Origin: Sanderia malayensis
Taxonomy: Eukaryota; Cnidaria; Scyphozoa; Semaeostomeae; Pelagiidae
DNA length: 64,000 nt
Reading direction: 5' to 3'
Assembly (NCBI GenBank): GCA_013076295.1
Contig: RQOL01000616.1
Coordinates: 2,666,001 to 2,730,000 of the forward strand
Positions 25,601 to 35,534 of this stretch are shown piece by piece. How positions within the stretch are numbered: the stretch's first letter is position 1; every line of letters starts with the position of its first letter. A program made the position numbers and the translations under genes. The notes under the pieces were generated by a model, which did no database searches, had not been told where the DNA came from, and saw only the letters and a list, made by a program, of their open reading frames with translations.

Positions 25601-26559
25601 TCGTCACCCCGGTGTACCAACAGAGTTAGTAGTTGAGTACGATACGCGGATGGTTTTTCGGCGTTTCTGCTGGAAAATCATTCTCTCGGAAAGACGAAAA
25701 GTCCCGGTACGCCGGGGATCTACTTTCTCTTGTAGATCCTCGGCGTACCAGCCCTCATTTAATTTCAACTCATCCTCAACTCAACTTCAAGTGGAGCTCA
25801 GTGGAATCGATCCGCGACTCCACGAGTGGCAAGCACAAGTCCCAACCACTTCGCCACCAGAGTTGAACTAACAAGACAGTAAATACTAAAGCTTCAATTC
25901 TGGATTTGTACAAAAATTGATGGAGCCACTCAGTAATAAAAATCAAAGCTCAAGAACATTTATTCGCTTTCTAAACCATATCGAGCAAATTTACGATTTA
26001 TCAATCAGTTTCAATAAGCAATATCGTTCATTCATACTCTCTCACCTTTTCAGCGCCCGCATGGTTTGCAAGTCTCCGCGAAGAAATATGAGTAAAACTT
26101 TGGTACGTGGGGGAGATTAGCTTTAATGGGGTGGGCGGATCGACTTGAACCTTTGGGGCGTTCAGCTTACCAAAAATAAAAACAATGCACCACATGGCAA
26201 AATGCATTAAGTAAACAATATTTCTTACCTTGGCTGTCCCCTGTTTTCGGAATGCACAGAAAAACATCTCCAGCTTTCGGATTTGAAGCAGCACTTGTGC
26301 AAGCAACTGATTCGTATTTCTCGACGTTTTTCAAAACTTCCACCACAGTATCGATGTCCAATGGTTTCAAATTGGGTTCAGAAAACATGGCTAGGCCAGG
26401 AAGCGGGCTTTGACTTCCCTCTTCAACATCATCATCAACAGGAGTATCAGCTTGCACTGACTTACTTTCCGGTAGATTTAGCTCCTCTTCTTCGCTTACC
26501 ATCTCCTTTTCTTGTAAAGAGTCAGATGATTTGCTGTTAACATCAACAAGGTCCGCCAT
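22699..26559 (-). CDS. MULE-transposase-like SWIM zinc-finger protein
   Basis: Two exons, 26229-26559 and 22699-24602, join phase-correctly (CAA G / TA AAT) to give 744 residues. The join rebuilds a continuous N-terminal segment, VFLCIPKTGDSQ followed by VNCWKDQYLWVNHG. Residues about 290-360 resemble the MULE/MuDR transposase core (FDGKPAIPLYFIIHEKEDHS, then IVTEGDLHK). Residues about 610-640 form a SWIM zinc finger (CSCESTMFCQH). A basic stretch, KTRRRRRKRP, may be a nuclear signal; the tail is acidic. The expected catalytic aspartates are not convincingly placed, and no terminal inverted repeats flank the gene. A host gene derived from a MULE transposase is likely; a decaying transposon copy is the alternative. 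The intron holds a satellite and a SINE. Confidence 0.7.
24740..25330. repeat. About 175-bp satellite, 3-4 copies, in the SWIM-gene intron
   Basis: GAACCATTACTCCTAG starts copies at 24740, 24912, 25087 and 25263 (spacing 172, 175, 176). Shared features include GTGATCAGTAGGACC, TAGTATAATTCGACTC and TATCCGCGGGAAATCTGGGT. The last copy is truncated after TAGTATAAT. Confidence 0.92.
25625..25866 (-). mobile_element. tRNA-derived SINE (head at the high-coordinate end)
   Basis: On the minus strand an A-box, TGGCGAAGTGG (25846-25856), and a B-box, GGATCGATTCC (25803-25813), are 32 nt apart, as in a tRNA-type RNA polymerase III promoter. The 5' and 3' flanks do not pair as an acceptor stem, so this is not a functional tRNA gene. 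The lower-coordinate body and its end are uncertain. Confidence 0.6.
25706..25749. repeat. 18-bp stem hairpin in the SINE region
   Basis: GGTACGCCGGGGATCTAC (25706-25723) pairs with GTAGATCCTCGGCGTACC (25732-25749) around an 8-nt loop, with one mismatch in 18. Confidence 0.9.
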
Positions 26560-27240
26560 TCTTGCAATGCAGTGGTTGTCTCAAACCTTCTGAAGAAAAG
26601 AGCACAAAAGAACTTGAATGAAGTGAGTTGAGGTGAATGAGAACTCCATCGCAGAGCAAAGTCAAGTGCCACGCACGCAAGCTACTGGTCAGTGGTTCAA
26701 GACCAGCCAAGAGATGCACCTTTTACTTACTACCATGTTGATTTGTTAACATTTTATGTAGTAGGTAAGGCAGGAATAATTTATTTGAGCCAGTTTTATT
26801 TCAATAAAGCAAATTGTTTTATTGTAGTTATCATAACTCGCTTAAAAAAAGGAAATATAAAATTTAAGCTTTGCGTACTCTTTATTCCTCCCACCTTTCA
26901 ATGCTGCAACTTTTGCATCTGCATACCATCGGCGGTTTGTTTTTTGTCATCTTTCGAAAAATAACTTTGTGAAGCTATTTCTTCAAATTATCCACATTTG
27001 TTACTGTCTGTTGTTCCATTTTGTTGGGTCTTCACATTATTGAACAAATTTCGATTTCAACTTGAAATACGGCAGGAAAATTTCAACCTGGGTTTTTATG
27101 ACATTCGTCATAACAACGGAAGGACGCTATCCTGGGACGAAAAGTGGCCTAGGTGGTGAATGAAAACAACAAAGTTAACCTGCAAAGTATCGCATTCAAT
27201 CCAAATCTGACTGTAAGAGAGAATAAGGAAGAGGCAAAGG
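26560..27240. promoter_or_regulatory. Divergent promoter region, SWIM gene / KIF3A
   Basis: About 680 bp separates the two divergent ATGs, so regulatory DNA is probably shared. No other gene seen. It contains a candidate RFX X-box at 27104-27117. Confidence 0.55.
27104..27117 (+). promoter_or_regulatory. Candidate RFX X-box upstream of KIF3A
   Basis: TTCGTCATAACAAC matches the ciliary X-box consensus GTHNYYATRRNAAC at 13 of 14 positions (the first base is T, not G). It lies about 125 bp before the predicted ATG. KIF3A is a ciliary gene and a typical RFX target in animals, so the match is plausible but unproven. Confidence 0.4.
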
Positions 27241-30200
27241 ATGACAGTATGTGAACTTAGAAGTTATTTTACATCTGTCTGCGGCTTCAAAAGCACTTCT
27301 TGTTTCAATGCTGTTAAAGTTCAATAAATTTTTTGTATTGATAAAATTGAATTTTGAAAGTGCGGATCAACCCTGTTTATTTCATCTTCAATTTTATAAC
27401 ACATAAATTCCTTTTTCATGGTCTAGGTAAACAAGGATACAGATAATGTTCGTGTACTTGTGCGATGCCGTCCGATGAACGACAAAGAAAAGGAAATGAA
27501 TTGCAAAATGGCTGTGAAAGTTGACGAAGTTAGAGGCTCGATAACCCTGGCAAATCCAGATAGTCGTGGCAGAGAACCCCCGAAAGTTTATACTTTTGAT
27601 CGAGTTTTTGCTCCTGATTGCAAACAAACTGATGTTTATAATGATGGAGCAAGACCCATTGTAGATAGTGTCATTGAAGGCTATAATGGTGAGGGTTTCA
27701 AAATGTTTTTTTAACGCAGTAAAATCTCAATTTAACAAACCAAGCATGTAGCAAACCTGGTTGCATAACTTTGCAGAATAATTTAATGTTGTTTCAACAA
27801 ACCCCTGTTATCAGAGGGCAGTTATGTTTTTGTTATGTTTACACAAAAGAAAAAAGTAATAGATCAGCTCTATTTTTGTGAAAAGGTACAATATTTGCAT
27901 ATGGACAAACTGGTACAGGAAAAACCTTCACAATGGAAGGAATCAGAACTGTTCCTGAGCTGAGGGGAATTATTCCCAATTCATTTGCACATATTTTTGG
28001 GTCAATTGCAAGAATGGATGAAGACGTCAGGTAGGATTTCACATTGAAATAATTTTTAAAATGAGCCATTGTTAATGTCTATACAACCAAATGTAAAAAT
28101 ACATTAAAAGGCTTTTTTTTTCAATTTGTATCTGTTTCAATTTAGATTTTTGGTGAGAGTCTCGTATTTAGAAATTTATAACGAAAATGTCAAAGACTTA
28201 TTGGGAAAGGACCAAAAAGCCAAATTGGAGGTATTCAAGCTTTTAACAACATATTTCTTCATTTGAATCTGATCGTTCAGCATGCCTAAATCCAAAGTTT
28301 TATCTGCACCTGCACATTTTTAATTTCAAGATGACAAATAATTTCTCTTGTTGGTATTGCTGATGATAAATCTCTTCTGCGATTTTCTTATCAGGTGAAA
28401 GAACGACCAGATATTGGTGTTTACGTAAAAGATTTATCATCATACGTTGTTAACAATGCAGATGACATGGACAGGACTATGACAACTGGGAATAAGAATC
28501 GTAAGCTTTAGTTTAATTAAAAACCTCTTTCAGGATGATTGAGAAATAGCTGGAATGATCAATTTATGGAGAACGAACACTAAAGTCTCCATTCTAATTT
28601 TGGATTTGCATAAGAATTGATTAAACAACCAATCCAGTAATAAATATTGAGGGCATATTTTTGTTTAAGGGTCTGTTGGTTCAACAAACATGAATGCAAC
28701 ATCTTCAAGATCACATGCAATTTTTACAATAACAATTGAAAGAAGTGAGAAAGGTCTTGATGGACAGCAGCATTTAAGAATGGGAAAATTACATATGGTT
28801 GATTTAGCAGTGAGTATAAGTTGCAAAATCTCCTATCTCTAATTTGGAGATTTTCATTACATTTCATGTTTACAAGGAAATATCTGATGTTATAATAGAA
28901 TCCCATTGACAGACTCTGCCCCGTGGTGAGAGAAGTATCTCTCAAAATGTTACACTCAAAAACACTCTTCATCATGACACGATTATAGTTTATAGTCATG
29001 GTAAAGTAGAGCTATTCTTATTATGACTGTATAGTTATGTTGCAATTGAAAACACGGAGAATAAAACAATGTTATGTCAATTTCAGGGATCTGAACGCCA
29101 ATCTAAAACAGGCGCAGCAGGGGATCGACTGAAAGAAGCAAATAATATCAACTTATCATTGTCAACACTTGGAAATGTCATCTCTGCTTTGGTCGATGGT
29201 AAAAGCACTCACATACCCTACAGAAACTCAAAACTAACTAGGTTACTACAAGACTCTCTTGGTGGCAACTCAAAAACTGTTATGGTGGGTTGTAATCATA
29301 TTGTACCTGTGCAATTTAGACCATAATTTCCATGTGAGATGAATTACAAGTCTTTTTTGTGATTTAGATTGCAAATATTGGCCCAGCTCATTATAACATG
29401 GATGAAACGATAAGTACATTACGGTATGTTGGATAGTTCTTGGTATCTCCTCCAGCAAAATGTTTATTCAATTGCAGGCTCCAAATATCAGCATGTGAAT
29501 ACTGCAGAAGCTTCATAAGCCTCCCTCTCTGTTAACCCTGCCCCCTAATAACCCCCCTTTTGGAACGACGAAAGTTTAATAAGCCCCCCTCTGCGGCTTA
29601 TTAGAGCTTTACCGGTGCTTGACTATTGTATATTATTGTCATTTTTCATGTTTATTTTTGTATGTAAAGGTATGCAAATAGAGCAAAGAACATAAAGAAC
29701 AAAGCGAAAATCAACGAAGATCCAAAAGATGCTCTCCTCAGGGAATTTCAAAAAGAAATAGAAAAATTAAGAGCCCAACTGGAAGATGGTCAGTCATTCA
29801 TTTACCCATGCTAAACTAAAATAACTACATTAACGAGATTCATGTTATGCAAACTGCTTCCGCGGGATGTCGAAGTAGTTGTTAGGGTCTATGTTTCTGC
29901 TTTTTAGGTGGAGAATTCAGTGGAAGTGGCGAAGATGATGATGAATATGAAGTCGACGAAGAAGGCAAAAAAACCAAAAGAAAACACAGAAAAGGTGACA
30001 CAGTGTTTCAGATTAGCAAGAATTTGAGATAGCAACCATCTGGTCCTTCGAAATGCTTAAAAGTAGCTACAACTCAGACCTTCTCGGTCTGAAAAAAGCA
30101 TGATGATAAAAATATTCTTTGATTTCCTTCATCAAGGCTCGTTTTTACTGAATGGATGTCACCGTTTTATCAATAATTTTTGTAAAACTCGTAAAGTGTG

Positions 30201-32032
30201 ATTTTCATGTCAAATGGATTGAAAAATGGTTTTTGTTTTGGTTCGAAGGCTCAAGATGCATTTCACCTGATGAAGTTGCGAAGCTGCAACATCAAATTGA
30301 ATTGGAAAAGAAAAAACTGGAAGAGAAAACGGGCCTGGCACAAGAAGAAAGGGACAAAGCCGCAAGTGAACTGGAAAGAAGGGAAAATGAAATCATGAAG
30401 GCTCAAGAGGAACAAAAGAAATTGCATGAGAAATTGCAATCAATTGAGTCAAAGATGATTGTTGGCGGGGTGAATTTGCTTGAGAAAGCGGCAGAGCAAG
30501 AAAGATTATTGGAAGAGTCGTCAAAAGAAATGCAAGACAGAAGAACAAGAGAAGAAGAACTGAGGAAGAAGATCGAAGAAAGAGAGGTAACATGATCAAT
30601 GAATCATTAATCATTAATCATTAATCATTAATCATTGATCATTCATTGATCATCAAATCATTAAATCTCTACAAACAGCCAATGATATGTTTGATTAATG
30701 TAAATAAATGGTGATTATTGATCTTGTAATGTTTATCAATCATTTTTTATCAAATCCTTAAATTTTATCTAATTCCCAGGCAGAGAAGATTGATATTGAA
30801 GAGAAATACGCGAATTTAAAAGAAGAAGCCGCCGGTAAATCAAAAAAATTGAAAAAAGTTTGGAACATGCTGATGGCTGCCAAATCAGAAGTTGCTGACA
30901 TGAGGGAAGAACATCAACGGGAAACCGAAGGACTTCTCGACAATATAAGAGAAACTAATAAAGAACTGAAATTACTCCAACTCTCCATTGATTCATATAT
31001 CCCTTATGAATTCCAGGTGAATCAGAGTTTATTGGTTGCATGTTCATTATGTGTGTTAATTATACTACGGTGTACTATAGATTGCCCTAAGCAGCTTGTT
31101 CAAAATTAGAGAACCGAATTAGTCCGCTTTGGACCCTTCAGTATTACAGTGTTATATTACTTTATCCACTCTATTTCACATCCATTTCTTTATATATGAG
31201 AAAGGCAGAACAAGTTAATAGACAAGCCCAACATGACAACAAATTAAAATTGGTTTTATTTATTTTGTAGGAACTGATTCAGCAAAGTGTTTCATGGAAC
31301 GAGGAAATTGGAGAATGGCAATTGGTATAATCGTTGAAACTTCGAATCTTACTAATTTAACCCCATTTCCACTGAACATTACTGCTACCTTCTCCCTCCC
31401 CACTTTATGTTTTACCGCATTGCTGCATTTGTTTTGCAGAAATTCGTTGCATACACGGGCAATAACATGAAGAAGCAAGAACTAACTCCAGACAAAGAAG
31501 GAAAAGAGGTGAGGAAACAACAACAACAACATTGTTTCACAATGCCCTCCTCCCATGTCCCACTTCACCTCGTCAGTAGAATTGAACACAGCACCCCTCA
31601 ACCTCTTAGAAGGCGCATATTATCCTCTTCGAAGGAGAAAATCATGTTTCTCATCATCTGGTATTTTCATTTTTAGGCGAATGATTTGAGTTTATCCAGT
31701 GTCTATTTAACGTATACACCTGGGATTATGCCTGCACCAAGCGAAAAGAAACCATCGCGGCCAAAGACATCAAAGACCAAAAGTGGACGACCAAAGACTT
31801 CAAAAAGGTGTGTATTCCCCCCACCCCCAGAGCGTTCATTTGTCCACTCGTAAACAGTCGAAGACTTGGACCATCATATCTCCAAGAGGCAGGATGTAAC
31901 GAAATATTTTGTCCTTGTTTTAGGAAATCAAAACACAGAGATACTGAAAGCGAGGTAGCGCCAGCTCAAAGTGAGGCTGAGCTTTATCCAACCTCCAGAA
32001 AATCGCTGAGCCCAAGAAAACCATTTCCATAG
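27241..32032 (+). CDS. KIF3A: Kinesin-2 motor subunit KIF3A
   Basis: Motor of the heterotrimeric kinesin-2 that drives anterograde intraflagellar transport. Sixteen coding exons: 27241-27246, 27427-27688, 27886-28030, 28146-28230, 28395-28500, 28670-28809, 29087-29284, 29368-29423, 29670-29788, 29908-29994, 30249-30586, 30780-31016, 31271-31324, 31440-31508, 31677-31807, 31924-32032, encoding 713 residues. The motor has [13 protein letters not shown] (P-loop), [10 protein letters not shown] (switch I) and [13 protein letters not shown] (switch II), then the neck [20 protein letters not shown]. An acidic/basic hinge, a coiled coil ([32 protein letters not shown]) and a tail with [20 protein letters not shown] follow the KIF3A pattern rather than KIF3B. 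The first coding exon supplies only Met-Thr; this start is inferred from phase. AATAAA at 32322. Confidence 0.96.
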
Positions 32033-33180
32033 CATCAGAAATATTAATTTAACAATTCAAACAGAATTTTAAGACATGGAGAAAATTTTATTTGAGCAGC
32101 TTGTGATGTTTGCTGTAACATTGTATGTAAAATTAGTATGCAATGGTGTAATATTTTAAATATTTAAGACCGGCTGCAGGTATTTGTTGAAGAATGTACA
32201 CGAAAACAAATTTTTTTCTTGCCCTAACTTTTCTTCACCCGTCTCGTCGCTTTATCTGTTTTTGTTAACCGGTTTTCAAACTTGCAATTGAAGCAGGGTG
32301 ATTATATACCGAATGTATTCCAATAAAACATTATCTGTCTTATGAGCTGAAAATAAACTGTAGCGGCATACCAACTTTTGAACCATGAATCAAGATTGGG
32401 TCAGAAGTGTTGTAACATTTTGATCCTTCTTGAATGACGACAGCTTTACATTTTTATCAACGCAAGCCACCAGGGCATTCTGGGGTCTACCACAATCCAT
32501 TGCGGTGTTAGATACTGTCTCACACAAGGTCAGATACTATAGGATATTAAAATGCTAACACAACACGCAAACCACAAATGGATGAACCTAACTTGTCCTT
32601 AAAACTTACCAATTTCAGTATGATACTGCAGGCAACTGTTTAACAACAACCAACAACATTTATTTCCTTGAATATTCGAGCATTTACCACAACATTCGCT
32701 TTTCTGGAGTCCTTTTCTTGAGTTCATTCGAAGTGAAGCTATCCATTCAGCGGACAACCGTTTACGCCATGAGACAGGAAAATAGCTTCATACCCACGCA
32801 TAATTAATTGTCATTCTAATACAAATGTTTACAATCTCGTAAATATTTCAAAAATTCTTAATGTTTCACGCTTAATAAAACTAACTATTAACCTCATTTT
32901 TAAACATTTATATGAGCCTATTTACAACTTTTACTTATTAGAAAGTTATAATGTAACCTAATATATTTCGGAACACGAATTGAAATGGAACACTTATGTA
33001 CTCTTCGTCATTTTAGATTGCTGATTGCTTATACTTGCGTACAAGGCTTCTATAAAACAAGTACCAAAAGTAGAAAGAAATCAAAACAAAATAATAGAAT
33101 GCCTATCTCAAAGTATTAGTATTACAGATACCAAAATAATCTAAAATCCATAGTTTTTATCATTTCGAATAGCAAAGATT
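32033..33180. other. Convergent 3' flanks of KIF3A and the TPR-like gene
   Basis: Starts with the KIF3A 3' UTR (AATAAA at 32322-32327). The rest is AT-rich spacer and presumably the TPR-like gene 3' UTR. No gene recognised. Confidence 0.55.
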
Positions 33181-34962
33181 TCAAACATATGTTGTTTGCT
33201 CATAACGCACTTTTGCCAAGTCAATTTGTTCATTTGAAGAGCTGTTATCTGCAGTATAGCCACTATCACTGCCAGAGCATGCAAGTATATCTCTCGTTTT
33301 TGATAACATAATCACATCCAAAGCACCATGTTTCTTTTGGCTATATTTTTTATTCCGCTCTAGCTCTTGAAGCATTGTTATCTCATGGAAATAAAGCCTG
33401 TTGTCTGCCCCAATTAAAATATTAATCTTCTCAACAATTTCTGACACTTGAGTTGTTTTCTCAAGAGCCTTTGCGTACTCTCCTTTTACCAGCAAACCAA
33501 ACATCTCAACCCTTTTTGAAATACCAATGGCTTTCAGATTCTCGTAAACCTGTATCTGTTCCAATATTTTCACCTCAAGGTCTGGCATCTTACAACCAGG
33601 GGTGCAGAGCAATTTCAACATTTCAATGTGCAATTTTCCCAACCAGAGATGAATTGTGCAAATTAGATCATTATTGGGATGGGATAACTTGGCACTTAAC
33701 TCAAGAGCACGCTCAAAATTATCATCTGCTTCTTGCCACAAACTCTGAGACATATTTCTAATCTTCTGGCCAAAATTCAGCATAATCATTCCATGAAACA
33801 TTGATCGGTGAATTGAGTCCTCCAGGGACATGAAGCTACTCACTTGTTCAGGAACCATAGCAAGGCATTCTTGTGCGGTACCATAATTACCATCATATAA
33901 ATGAATCAATGTCAGGAAAAGATAAGCCCGGTTCTTTACAGCTTCACTAATCTGGCATTTAGTTGAAAGACGAACTGCTTTCTGCAGCAAACGTTTGCCC
34001 TCGGATGGATGTCCTTGATAGCAGAAAAACAAACTTCTTTCAAGAATTAAAACAAGTTCTTCACCAACATTTCCCTTTGCTTTCGCCGCCTTTGATAGTT
34101 CAGAAAATTTAGATTCAAAATCCACCACTCTCCCATCATCTCTCAGAGATCGTAAAATGCTGATGATTGATAAAAATTCATTTGTATCAAAAGCTGTTTT
34201 GTCCAGATGTGAATTGCTTGCATTTGATACTTTGGTTTTCTTTGAACTTTGTCTTGGTTTATTTTCAAATTGGACATGAATGTCGTCAAGTTTCTTGAGA
34301 TTATAGAAATCTTCATTCAGGTAATTACTCTTCAGATTAAAAAGGCATTTTCCACTGCTATTAATGTTCACCTCAGCAGACCACAGTGTAAAATTCATCG
34401 TGAAGGAACATTTTGCTCCAAAAGTTCTGATCCAATATCCTGCAACTTCTTTCGGAACACAACTGTCAACAATTGTATGATCACTCAGTTTCGCACTGAT
34501 AAGACTTTCATTATAATATTCAGTTTTAATTTCACTTTCGCAGTTCGGTCTGTCGATTTGAACGTGCTCAAACTTTACGAAATAAAAAACACCAAATGGA
34601 TTTTTTAATATCTCCTTTTCAAGACAGTCATCCATGAAAATTCCATTCTGGTCGATGTAATGAAGCTTGATAAGAGTTTGGTTTTGGTCAAATATCCCAA
34701 GTAATATGTGTTTATCTTGACTTGGATCTGGAAATCTTCGTCTACTCTTTCCGTTTAGGACTTTTTCATCAGGTTTGGATAAAACAGTGATACTTGGTTG
34801 ACTCGTTGATGTCGCTTCACTTCGACTGTGGTGCCTGTGTTTGCCATGTTTTGAACGCTTTGATCGTGGAGGAGAGCGAAGTAAATCATATTTTCTAATT
34901 TTCCCAACAACCGAGTTTGTTAAAATCTCTCCTGCGGCAGGCATGTTCAGCGAAAGATCCAC
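33181..34962 (-). CDS. Uncharacterised protein with TPR-like C-terminal half
   Basis: A 593-residue single-exon protein that I do not recognise. The N-terminus is basic (SPPRSKRSKHGKHRHHSRSE), a possible nuclear signal. Residues about 80-215 look like a compact beta-rich domain (ILLGIFDQNQTLIKLHYID, FGVFYFVKFEHVQ). Residues about 250-530 are helical with TPR-like spacing, for example HPSEGKRLLQKAVRLSTK, YDGNYGTAQECLAMVPE and WQEADDNFERALELSAK. A Ser-rich tail (GSDSGYTADNSSSNE) ends the protein. It is divergent from AKAP17A with 572 bp between start codons, so a shared promoter is likely. Even composition and full length argue for a real gene; the function is unknown. Confidence 0.72.
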   Translation of the reverse strand: MDLSLNMPAAGEILTNSVVGKIRKYDLLRSPPRSKRSKHGKHRHHSRSEATSTSQPSITVLSKPDEKVLNGKSRRRFPDPSQDKHILLGIFDQNQTLIKLHYIDQNGIFMDDCLEKEILKNPFGVFYFVKFEHVQIDRPNCESEIKTEYYNESLISAKLSDHTIVDSCVPKEVAGYWIRTFGAKCSFTMNFTLWSAEVNINSSGKCLFNLKSNYLNEDFYNLKKLDDIHVQFENKPRQSSKKTKVSNASNSHLDKTAFDTNEFLSIISILRSLRDDGRVVDFESKFSELSKAAKAKGNVGEELVLILERSLFFCYQGHPSEGKRLLQKAVRLSTKCQISEAVKNRAYLFLTLIHLYDGNYGTAQECLAMVPEQVSSFMSLEDSIHRSMFHGMIMLNFGQKIRNMSQSLWQEADDNFERALELSAKLSHPNNDLICTIHLWLGKLHIEMLKLLCTPGCKMPDLEVKILEQIQVYENLKAIGISKRVEMFGLLVKGEYAKALEKTTQVSEIVEKINILIGADNRLYFHEITMLQELERNKKYSQKKHGALDVIMLSKTRDILACSGSDSGYTADNSSSNEQIDLAKVRYEQTTYV

Positions 34963-35534
34963 TCTAATTCACTTGGGCCATTAAAAATGGCCTAGATCAG
35001 GTATCGAAATGTGATCAAACCAACGATTTGATCCACCCCAAAACAGATTGCAAAGGTAATATAATATCAGGCCCTAGAAATAGTTCCCCACCAATCCTCT
35101 TCCTGGTCGATGCTTCCCTTGTTGTGATGCTGATGCTTCAGTCAGTTTTCAACTTGTCGTCATCGGAAATAGTCACTTCAAAGAAATTAAATTTGCGCTC
35201 TCCTTCAAGCTGTGATAATGTGAGAATGTTTATTGTTCATTCCGCAGTGGAAATTCCCATTTAAAACGGGGTGCAGTCTTCATAGCTAATCAATTACGTA
35301 ATTCATGCTCCAATTAAACAAAAGCTTTAAATAATTAACAATCAATTTATTTTCTTCAATTAGTTTATGACAATCTATGATGATATGTTTGATATTACGA
35401 TCTTCAATCCAAAAATGCAAATAAAATTTCATTTCCTATTCAAAACTTCTTTCTGATAGTTTCCCGTTACAAGTGACGTAACAGAAACTCTAGACACATT
35501 TACTCTACGATCTAGCGTGCTGTTGAAACTCAAA
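34963..35534. promoter_or_regulatory. Divergent promoter region, TPR-like gene / AKAP17A
   Basis: 572 bp between two divergent start codons; no intervening gene. A GTGACGTAAC sequence at about 35472, near the CRE/ATF type (TGACGTAA), lies about 60 bp before the AKAP17A ATG. That site is a motif match only. Confidence 0.5.

Noticed and set aside
25785..25866. Functional tRNA gene
   Set aside because: A and B boxes are present, but the ends do not form an acceptor stem, so a SINE head is the better reading.
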